Shown here: one piece after another, positions 56,191-64,000 of the stretch
Layout: every line of letters starts with the position of its first letter
Numbering within the stretch: position 1 is the first letter of the stretch
NCBI GenBank assembly: GCA_032717465.1
Contig: CM064663.1
Coordinates: 14,644,989-14,708,988, forward strand
DNA: 64,000 bases
Source of the DNA: Coenobita brevimanus
Lineage: Eukaryota > Arthropoda > Malacostraca > Decapoda > Coenobitidae
Direction: 5' to 3'
Program-made: the position numbers and the translations under genes
Notes under the pieces: generated by a model
What the model was told of the DNA's origin: nothing
The model's input: only the letters and a program-made list of their open reading frames with translations
Database searches by the model: none

Positions 56191-57502
56191 TTAACCCTAG
56201 ATAGGAAGACCTGTGCCATATGGATACACCGCCAGGGTGCGTTTAAGTTTCGCGGTTAATAGTGTCCAGAAAAATGGGTAATGGGCAAAATTATTTTTTA
56301 CACCAAGCAGTCCTGAGTCAGTCTATGCTGTTTCTGCCCGCAGGCTCAAGTTCCCATCATTCTCGACTCTCTGGTGAGTACCTGTGTATCCAACTGGCAC
56401 ATGTCTTCCTGTAGCATATAATTAAAAAAAAAAAAAAAAAAAAACAGAAGAGCCATTCTGGTCAAGGTCGAAGACTTGAACGCACATTTTGAGTGTTTTA
56501 GGCACAATATGACCATGTACATGCATGTAACATGTCCCACTATGTGCACTACAAAGTAGTATATATGGTTTTCTTTGGTTTTTAGTGTATTTGTGTAGGT
56601 AATGGAGGCAAAACAAGCTGAGTAGCTGTTCCACACAGAGATGGCAGTATATTCTGAAGCTGGAGTATTTCAAGAGGACTGTTGACATCACATTAGAACC
56701 CCTAAGTGACACTGAAACCCTTGATTGTTATTGTGGGTGATGGGAAATTGACCTAGCGTAGCAGTGACCCCATAATGGGGTGGTTTTTAGGGTCAATTGT
56801 GACCGGAACAATGGGTAACTGGGAATTGTTATTTACAGGTGTGTAGTCATGGGCCCAAAACGAACAAGATACCTTTTAGACGAAGAGCTGGCAATGTATC
56901 TGAAGTCAGAGGAGTTCAGCAGGACTGCTGACACCACACTGGAAACCAAGAGTGACACAGAAACCCGTGATTTTAGTTAGTGCGGGTGATGTGACACTGA
57001 TTGAGGGCACCAGTGACCCTGGTGGTGGTGTGACGGACGTCATTGCACCACACAAGGACCCACAAAAGGAGCCTGACACATTGAGTGGTTTGAGGGTAGT
57101 GGTGTATATCTTTATTACCTGTTTCCATTTATGCCAGGCACACAGCTTTCTGTTAACCTAGGGTTGGCAGGCCGATTGTGTGATATTTAGGTATTAAATT
57201 TATAGGTTTAGGTAGTGTTTTTGCTCAATTCCATGTATGTGCATCTCAGGAAGGGAGTAAATTAGTACTACTTTTTTCCTTCACTATTTTTTTCAAGTAA
57301 CTTATAAATGTATTTATTTTAGCCCAGTTTTATTAATTCCTAGTCATCTGGTCTATACGGGAGTTATATTTGTATTTCACCTCCATTAGTTTTGAATAAA
57401 ACATCTTTGTATATATTTTTTATTATTTTCCTTCAGTGTATCCAATTGGCCCAGGTCTTCCTATCCTGAGGTCAGAAGGGACGTCTTCCTATTTAGGGTT
57501 AA
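56191..57502 (+). mobile_element. piggyBac-type element (1312 bp, deleted)
   Basis: It starts TTAACCCTAGATAGGAAGAC at 56191 and ends with the reverse complement of TTAACCCTAAATAGGAAGAC at 57502, flanked by TTAA at both sides. An N-terminal transposase-like frame begins MGPKRTRYLLDEELAMYL at 56848, followed by EEFSRTADTTLETKSDTETR, then breaks. A diverged echo of the same segment lies upstream at about 56640-56740 (LEYFKRTVDITLEPLSDTET-like). The catalytic domain is absent, so it is a deletion derivative. An A-run lies at about 56425-56444. It is inserted in a jockey LINE. Confidence 0.85.
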
Positions 57503-59180
57503 CCCTGCATGAGAAAGCACATATGTTTGTTAGTACATTTGCAAGAAATTCTACCATAGAGGAAGTCAGCCAGAATGCCTCAGTACTAGAACTCGACTGC
57601 CCTGAAATTGTTCCACTTAAAATTCAGACAAGACACATAACATCCATCCTAGACAATTTACCTATCAACAAAGCTCCAGAACCAGACGGAATTCCTCCAA
57701 TTGTTTTGAAAAAGTGTTCCTCAGAACTTGCCTCTGTTCTAGCTGAATTATTCAGACTATGCATACGTACTTCTTCATGCCCTAATTCATGGAAAGAAGC
57801 CAACATCCACCCATTTCCAAGGGAAGGAGGTTCCTCTGACCCCTCTGATTACAGACCAATAGCCGTCACATCTTCTCTTAGTAAAGTATTTGAAATTTCA
57901 ATTAATAAGCACATAGTTAAACATCTTGAATCCAACAACTTAATTAGTGATAGACAATATGGTTTTCGCCACGAAAGATCCACCATTGACGTACTCAGTA
58001 TCCTGACTCATACCATTCATCAGTCAATCGACCTACATTGAAAAACTCATGCATTAGCCCTTGATATTTCTAAAGCCTTCGACAAAGTATGGCACCGTTC
58101 CCTGTTGTCCAAACTCCCTTGCCATGCAGTAAAAGTAGATGAAGTATATTCCAATTTCCACTCAATTAACGCCGGCGTGCCACATGGAACAGTTCTGGCA
58201 CCAACCCTGTTCCTGGTTCATAAAAACGATCTCTTGTCTGTCACCCACAATCCCATCCATTCATATGCAGATGACTCAACACTTCATAGTTCATTCACAC
58301 TCAGACACCCATTTATGAAGTGTACTATCTCTAACTCTCAACTCTGTACAGCCATCTCCATAAATCAAGACTTATTTACGATCAGTGAATGGGGACAAAA
58401 CAACATTGTCTCATTTAATGCTAGTAAAACTAAATATATACAATTTACTAATAGACAGATATTGCCATATTCGTACATTACCTTCAGTGCTACTAATATC
58501 CCCATCTCCAAAAGTATTGAAGTTCTTGGTGTCTCGCTTAACTATGCTCTCAGCTAGACCTCTCATGTCAGATCACTTGCCAAAATTGCCTCAAAGAAAC
58601 TTGGATTATTGTACAGGGTCTGTAACTTCACTGATGAGCAGTTAGCAATAATTCATAAGAGTCATGTGCGCTTTCAGCTTGAATATTGCTCACCCTTGTG
58701 AAGTGGATGTGGAGAGGTTGCATTAAAGCAACTAGACAAAATTCACAACAGAGCTGCTGGAATTGTTAATGACCCTGCTATTATGGATAGGCTGCCTTCC
58801 CTACAAGTATGAAGAAGTGTTGCCTCCCTTGCATTATTTTACAGGTGTTTTTGTGGCAGGTGCTCAGACGAAGTTGTGTTCATTGTGCCACCTCTCCCTG
58901 CCTTCCCTCATGCTACACGGACATCTGGCAGCACTCATGACTGGAACGTAACTCAGCCATATTGCAGAACTTCTGCTTATCAGAATTCTTTCATTCTCCG
59001 AACTGCATCTCTGGAACTCTGTTCCCCAGAGTTGTTTCCCTCCAAACTTCAACCAACAGCAGTTCAAGTCTAACTGTTATAGATACTTTATGAATGGAAG
59101 ACACCAGTAATCTGGTGTATGGATTAATTTTATTTATTTATTTGTTTTTCCTTCATCTGTTTTGTTATTTTAAAAAAGTA
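57503..59180 (+). pseudogene. Jockey-type LINE reverse transcriptase
   Basis: After the piggyBac terminus the frame reads LTLHEKAHMFVSTFARNST, LPINKAPEPDGIPPIVLKKC, CPNSWKEANIHPFPREGG, SDYRPIAVTSSLSKVFE and SDRQYGFRHERSTIDVLSIL. A TGA at about 58039 is followed by LALDISKAFDKVWHRSLLSK, NAGVPHGTVLAPTLFLVHKND and the catalytic SYADDSTLHSS (YADD intact) at about 58264-58290, then VSFNASKTKYIQFTNRQ. Further stops occur at 58557 and beyond. C-terminal residues SLALFYRCFCGRCSDEV lead to the end at about 59070. The element is 5'-truncated or its upstream part lies left of the piggyBac insertion. Confidence 0.85.
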
Positions 59181-59204
59181 TATATAATTTTCCTGTTACA
59201 CTTA

Positions 59205-59660
59205 GAAGAAAAATGCCACAATGATCGCCACACACTTCTTTTTCCCATTTTCCTTTATAAAGGGGAATAATTATTCCTGACTTATAGTCCTCTGGGACTC
59301 TGCCTTCCTACCACGACAATCTGCACATCTTCCATATCCACCTCACTAATATCTCTCCCCCATGCTTTAGCATTTCACCACACACTTCATCAGTTCCTGG
59401 GGTTCCCCATTTTGACTTTCTTCATTGCTTCCACCACTTCCAATCTACTGATCACTTCGTCTCTTACCTCCCTCCTCGTCCCAGCTACTCCCCAGCCACT
59501 TATACTCACACCAGTTTCATTCCATCTGTTTAACAGTTCCTTAAATTGTTCTCTCAATCTATTCACTTTTTCTCCCTTCACCACTAGCAATCAGCCATTT
59601 TTTTCTTTCAATCCCCTATTTTCTTCTTTATCACTTTGTCTGTCTTTACCACCTTCCTTA
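59205..59660 (-). mobile_element. LINE G: RTE-type LINE internal fragment
   Basis: A minus-strand piece of the LINE B family. It covers the RT N-terminus (VKGEKVNRLREQFKELLNRW, ISGWGVAGTRREV, SRLEVVEAMKKVK) and a decayed continuation to about 59205. Both ends are truncated, with no tail and no catalytic box. Confidence 0.72.
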
Positions 59661-60061
59661 TTATCAAGGTATTTATTACAGAAGAGTAATCTCTTTGATA
59701 AAAGAAAAAAATGTTTTCTATGTATTATTGAGTAGTAAAGTAAACTAGCAGTGTTAAAACTCGGTTCTAGCTGTGAGACCATCGGATTGGTAATGAACTG
59801 AGATAACAAAGTATGGATCTTATCCAGTACTGGAGCCTAATTTAACATCCATTAGCGTATTCTTTCGTATTACCTTTATTATAGTGCTGTTTGGTACTAA
59901 GTTGTCCGTGAGCAGGATTGAAAAACAACTGCCTTGTAGCCAAGTTTCCAACACTGATCCAAACATCGGTACCGATTCCCACAGACGATCTCTAGAATCT
60001 GTAATGAAATAATAGACTGCTAAATAGATAGACAGATAGATAGATAAACACCTACATGACC
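59661..60061. other. No gene recognised
   Basis: A/T-rich flank with a short GATA stretch at about 60027-60048. No coding signal. Confidence 0.4.
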
Positions 60062-60253
60062 AGGAACATCTTTATAAATTGGTGACGTCTCGACAACTCA
60101 TTTGTCATTTTCAAACCTCGGGAAAATATAATAAAAACCAAAGTAAACGCCATTTCTGTGGTAAAAATACAAACACAACATGATTATGATACCTAGGTTA
60201 GAAAATGACAAATGAGTTGTCAAACCTTTACAATTTTATTAAAGATGTTCCTG
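60062..60253. repeat. Inverted repeat with 60-bp arms
   Basis: Left arm 60062-60121 and right arm 60193-60253 are reverse complements with about 80 percent agreement. Shared words include CAGGAACATCTTTA and GACAACTCATTTGTCATTTTC. The loop is about 70 bp. Each arm also contains a small internal palindrome (GACAA-CTCAT-TTGTC). Confidence 0.8.
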
Positions 60254-60300
60254 ATAACGCTGGAGATTACCTTTATATTATGACAACGCGTCCCCCTTTG

Positions 60301-60303
<3 letters not shown>

Positions 60304-60358
<55 letters not shown>
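60304..60358. repeat. (TA)n microsatellite
   Basis: Pure TA tract of about 55 bp. Confidence 0.97.
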
Positions 60359-60360
<2 letters not shown>

Positions 60361-60361
<1 letters not shown>

Positions 60362-60643
60362 TCTCGTAGGTGGGAGGGCTCACCATTCACTCACTCAATG
60401 TAGTGCTTCTCTTGGGTGTCTGCCTTGTCCTCTGCTCCATCCTTCTTTCCTTCCATCTCCTATCTTTCTTTCCTCGTCCTTCTGCCTACGGGTGACTTTA
60501 CACTTTCTCTTCTGACTTTCATTCCTTCATACTCTCCTCTTTCTTCTGCCTAAAGGTGACTCTACACTGAGTGACAAGCCAAATGGTTTCCTGTACACCA
60601 GGAAACTATTTACTACGCTGGGTGGTAACCATATAACCACATT
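60361..60643 (+). repeat. LINE A-type 5' leader repeat
   Basis: Similar to 15782-16045 and, in its last part (GGTTTCCTGTACACCAGGAA, GGTGGTAACCATATAACC), to the LINE A leader at 9356-9440. No LINE coding sequence follows; a tRNA-like SINE begins directly after it. Confidence 0.7.
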
Positions 60644-60645
60644 TT

Positions 60646-60862
60646 GGCGCCTGGTGGTTTAGTGGGTAATTCTTGTGCTCCAATCGGATTGAGCCGGTGA
60701 AGGTTTATATCCAAGGGATGACTGGGATTTATTGCTCACGTAATGCCACTCAGGGCTGAGTGAGGTTGGTCATTCTCATCTTAAATGTCAGGACCAACTG
60801 CCTAGCCCCTAGCTCCTACGCTCCTCGTGGGGCAACGTAGAATTGGATGATGGATGGATGGA

Positions 60863-60864
<2 letters not shown>
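60646..60864 (+). mobile_element. tRNA-derived SINE
   Basis: The head looks tRNA-like. An A box TGGTTTAGTGG at 60655-60665 and a B box GGTTTATATCC at 60702-60712 are spaced as in internal Pol III promoters. A tRNA-unrelated body follows, ending in (GGAT)n at about 60846-60864, which runs into an AT tract. Confidence 0.65.

Positions 60865-60926
<62 letters not shown>
60865..60926. repeat. (AT)n microsatellite
   Basis: Pure AT tract of about 62 bp. Confidence 0.97.
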
Positions 60927-60928
<2 letters not shown>

Positions 60929-63569
60929 CCAGACTCCTTCATCCCGTAAGGTGTGGTCAAAAACCAATCGCCCTATCCCCCAACTTTTCATTCCCTTCCT
61001 CTCAGCTCACACATCCCTCTCTCACATACCTCTCCAATCCATCTCTCCACCATATTCTCGGCCTTCCCCTCCCTCTCCACCCCTCCACCTCAGTCACATA
61101 CACTCTCCTCGTAAGTCTTTCACTCTCCATCCTCTCAACATGGCCAAACCACCTCAGTGTGTTTCTCCTAGCGCATCCTATCACATCCACATCTCAACCA
61201 CAAAGTTCCTTCAGTTCCTCATTTGTCACTCTTTCTCAGTCTCCAAATGCTCCTCTCAGATCATTCATTTCCACTGCTCTCTCTCTTGACTTGTGTTCTT
61301 CCAACAAAGTCCAAGGTTCACTTTCATATGTTAGAATTGGTATTACAATACTCTCATGCAGTAACTTTTTTATTCCCTGTTTCTTATCACTGCTTTCAAG
61401 GAACTAAGAACTTTTTTTCTTTGTTGTACTCTTTCAAGCACTTCACCGTCCAAATTTCCATCCATACTCATCACACTACCCAAGTACTTAAACACACTCA
61501 CATTTTCCATTTCCTCCTCATCCATCCTCACTGTACATTCAGTGACTTCATTTTTCTCGAAGACCATAACTTTACTTTTCCCTATATTTACATCTCGATT
61601 CCGTTTCTTACACTCTCCCTCCCAAACTCATCCACCAAGCCCTGCAGCTACCCTCCGTCTTCACTTAACAACCCAGTATCATCTGCAAACATCAGTACAG
61701 GGAGTTCCAAACAATACCCTTTCTCATTAGGGCCGCTCCAACATCCACTGCCCTATCCTATATCAATTTTATAACCACACCTATATACAGATTGAACAAC
61801 AATGGAGACATCAGAACATAAGAAGAGAGGATAACTGCAGTCGGCCAATTGGCCCATGCTGGGCAGCTCCTAGAAGAGCAAGTGATCTTCTAGAATGAGA
61901 TAACGATAGCAAAGAAGAAGGCTCTCCCCCGCCCTCCAAACCCTCCAGCCGAAGCCGGCAGGAAAAAATCTGAAAGAACACCACGCAGTATATAAAAATT
62001 GGCGTGGACGTTTTATCTGAAAGTGTGAAAGGAGAAATAGAGACTATCACAGTGTAACCTGAACAGGAAAAAGAATGAATTAGTGTTGGTTATTTGATGA
62101 TTTTTTTTTTTTTGTATACCCACCCCTTATTTGTCATATGCTTATCTAGCCTATGCTTGAAACTGTCAATGGAAGAGGCAGCATCTACTCTACTAGGTAG
62201 CTTATTACATTCGTCTGCAACTCTATTGCCAAACCAATCTCTACCTATTTCCTGACTAAAAAGGAATTTTTCTGGTGTGAAACCATAACTTATACTTCCA
62301 TCTTGTATCCTTACTTTAAGGACCTTGCTAATATCTCCCTTATTTATTCCCGTCATCCACTTAAACACCTCAATTAAGCCTCCCCTTACTCTGCGCCTCT
62401 CTAGTGAGTGCAAACTTCTTTTTAGTCTGTCTTCATATGACAGGTTCCAAACATCATGTATAAGTTTTGTCATTCTTCTCTGTACATTTTCTAACTAGTT
62501 TATACTGTATACATTCTAGCCCATAGTAAGGAAACCAAAATTGTACAGCATAGTCCAAATGTGGCCTTATTAATGCTAGATATTCCTGCAGTTTTACTTT
62601 TGATGACCTATTGCTCACGCTTCATGAAATAATTCCTAGGAACCTATTTTATTTTTTAATTTCACGTATTAATACACTGTTGCCTTGGTTTCAGGTCTTT
62701 ACTAACCATTTTTCCTACATCTCTCTCGCATGCCGATCTTCTGATTTCTTTGTTATCTAAGCTATAATAATATCTACAGTTGCCATGCCACCAGTAAATA
62801 CTTTACATTTTTCAACGTTAAATTCCATTTGCCAAAGTTTTACACCATTTGGACAATATATCGAGATCCTTTTGTAAGTTATGGACACCGTCAGTCGAGT
62901 TAATGACATCCTTGTTCCATTCCAACATTCAAATAGAAAATTTCACTCAGTTCACTATCCACCTTCAATGCAGCCTTAGCATCCTCATTCATACTCTTCA
63001 CAGAATTCAACAACTCCCCATTTACTCCATATATTCTTAATACTTTCCACAATCCTTGTCTATCCACCCTGTCATATGCTTTCTCCAAATCCATGAAGGC
63101 TGCATAACACTTCTTTCCCTTCCCTAGAAACTTGTTTATTAAAGAACTAAGAATGAATTATCTGGTCTACACAACACCTCCCCTTCCTGAAACGTCCCTG
63201 TTCTTCTGCAACTAATTCCTCAGTTATTTTCCTAACTCTGTCAATAAGTATCCTACCATATACTTTTCTTATTACACTAAAAAGACAAATGCCCCTATGA
63301 TTATCACACACTTCTTTTTCCCTTTTTCCTTTGTACAGGGGAATAATTATACCTGATTTCCAATCCTCCAGGATTCTACCTTCTTCCCAGGCCAATCTGC
63401 ACATCTTTCACAACCATTGTACTACTATCTCTCCCCCATGCATCAGCATTTCACCACACATTCCATCAGTTCCTGGGGCTTTCCCCATTTTAAGTTTCTT
63501 CATTGCTTCCACGACTTCAGTCCTACTGATTTCTTCCTCTCTTCTCACATCCTTCCTTCTCCCAGCCAT
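60927..63569 (-). mobile_element. LINE F: RTE-type LINE, split by a CR1/L2-like insertion
   Basis: A minus-strand LINE B-family copy. The upstream half (63569-62911) reads RLAWEEGRILEDWKSGIIIP, LYKGKREKEVCDNHRGICLF and MDLEKAYDRVDRQGLWKVLR, to EQGC. The downstream half (61812-60927) continues from MSPLLFNLYI, with MFADDT at about 61700, then MVFEKNEVTECTVRMDEEEM, YLGSVMSMDGNLDGEVLERV and NTLRWFGHVERMESERLTRR. The tail (CCTTCATCCCGTAAGG) lies near 60940. GACATC is duplicated at the insertion (61807-61812 and 62905-62910). Several frameshifts are present. The 5' end abuts the GT tract. Confidence 0.84.
61813..62904 (-). mobile_element. CR1/L2-like LINE 3' part inserted in LINE F
   Basis: A minus-strand insert of 1092 bp with TSD GACATC. 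Upstream it encodes decayed CRYYYSLDNKEIRRSACERD and LKPRQQ. It then has an open C-terminal block (62473-62090) reading LSYEDRLKRSLHSLERRRVR, GLIEVFKWMTGINKG and WFGNRVADECNKLPSRVDAA, up to a final FKHRLDKHM, typical of CR1/L2 RT thumbs. The 3' UTR ends CTTCTTATGTTCT, an L2-like terminus. It is a family distinct from the CR1-like element at 18.6-23.7 kb. Confidence 0.82.
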
Positions 63570-63590
63570 TCTCTCTCTCTTTCTCTCTTT

Positions 63591-63593
<3 letters not shown>

Positions 63594-63673
<80 letters not shown>
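63594..63673. repeat. (GT)n microsatellite
   Basis: Pure GT tract of about 80 bp at the truncated 5' edge of LINE F, preceded by a short CT-rich stretch. Confidence 0.97.
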
Positions 63674-63675
<2 letters not shown>

Positions 63676-64000
63676 CTCCCCTAGCGCCTGGTGCAGGGTT
63701 GGCGGTGTCATGGGAGGAAAATTAGTGTGCGTTTCATGGTGTCCGCACGCGCGCACGCGTATTCTGAGCTTATATTGGAGGCAGTGCATGGGTGGTATCC
63801 AGAATTGCCACCTGTCCCTATTTCCCATACAAATTTCAGCCACCTACTCCTCGTGGCGCGGTTTTGGAAAGTCTTTGAAAATCGCGCTGATTTGAGGCCA
63901 ATTGCTTTCGATTCTGATGAGTCCCAAATGAAGCCTATCACTCTCAACGGGATAACTTCCAAACTGTCCTTTTACGGTTTCTATCCTTCTATCTGTGTCT
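63674..64000 (-). other. Unidentified; minus-strand frame open toward the window edge
   Basis: A minus-strand frame of about 84 residues (63962-63708) includes WLKFVWEIGTGGNSGYHP and continues upstream toward the edge. I recognise no domain. It could be part of a repeat or chance. Confidence 0.3.

Noticed and set aside
60062..60253. Hammerhead ribozyme
   Set aside because: ATGA and GA(G/A)AC-like words are present in the arms, but the CUGAUGA core and a proper stem II could not be formed by eye.
63594..63673. CRISPR-like or regulatory repeat
   Set aside because: It is a plain GT microsatellite. No spacer-repeat arrays occur anywhere in the window.
63708..63962. New small gene at the right edge
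   Set aside because: Only an open frame is seen. Without start, domain or neighbouring evidence it is reported as unidentified, not as a gene.

Overview
This window looks like arthropod nuclear DNA, most likely from a decapod crustacean. The evidence is the mix of jockey-, CR1- and RTE-like LINEs, BEL/Pao and env-bearing Gypsy elements, long AT/GA/GT/GATA microsatellites, and a chemosensory ionotropic receptor (IR) gene of arthropod type. No bacterial-style gene, rRNA, tRNA gene or CRISPR array was seen.

Host gene. One host gene is supported, on the minus strand. It is a variant ionotropic receptor (IR) gene caught in four exons: 45968-46084, 45364-45596, 2618-2746 and 1849-2020. Exon ends carry plausible splice sites and the reading phases match across all three junctions (0, 2, 2). 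The second and third exons are separated by an intron of about 42.6 kb, and nearly everything between 2747 and 45363 is mobile DNA inserted in that intron. The rest of the ligand-binding domain, the channel membrane segments and the gene 5' end lie outside the window or were not recognised.

Layout. 1-5.1 kb: IR exons, a TTAA-flanked MITE (3869-4642), intron. 5.1-5.8 kb: decayed piggyBac-like transposase. 6.1-12.0 kb: two RTE-type LINEs, A (minus) and B (plus). 12.4-14.4 kb: two jockey relics. 15.8-16.8 kb: a composite repeat and a 33-bp minisatellite. 17.7-23.7 kb: a CR1-like LINE with an SGNH-esterase ORF1, split by a 1.25-kb insertion. 23.9-26.2 kb: an RTE-type LINE with target-site duplication (TSD). 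26.9-41.1 kb: a nest in which a plus-strand jockey LINE is split by a TTAA-family DNA element, that is split by a Gypsy element with an env relic, and the Gypsy is split by a second copy of the same TTAA family. 41.5-44.6 kb: LINE C with LINE D inserted antisense. 45.4-46.1 kb: the two upstream IR exons, separated by a 31-bp minisatellite. 46.2-47.5 kb: LINE E. 47.9-55.9 kb: a BEL/Pao element with two LTRs and an unusual SGNH-hydrolase-like ORF ahead of gag. 56.2-59.2 kb: a piggyBac-type element inserted in a jockey LINE. 59.2-63.6 kb: LINE fragments, a tRNA-like SINE, and a CR1/L2-like insertion in LINE F.

No element looks fully functional: every long coding region carries stops, frameshifts or truncations. 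Most notable are (1) the SGNH-like 5' ORF of the BEL element, followed by a good 3' splice site just before gag, (2) the Gypsy element whose two ends are both U3 ends in inverted orientation yet are flanked by a 4-bp TSD, (3) the four-level nest, and (4) the giant phase-consistent IR intron. All calls come from reading sequence by eye; no database search was run.
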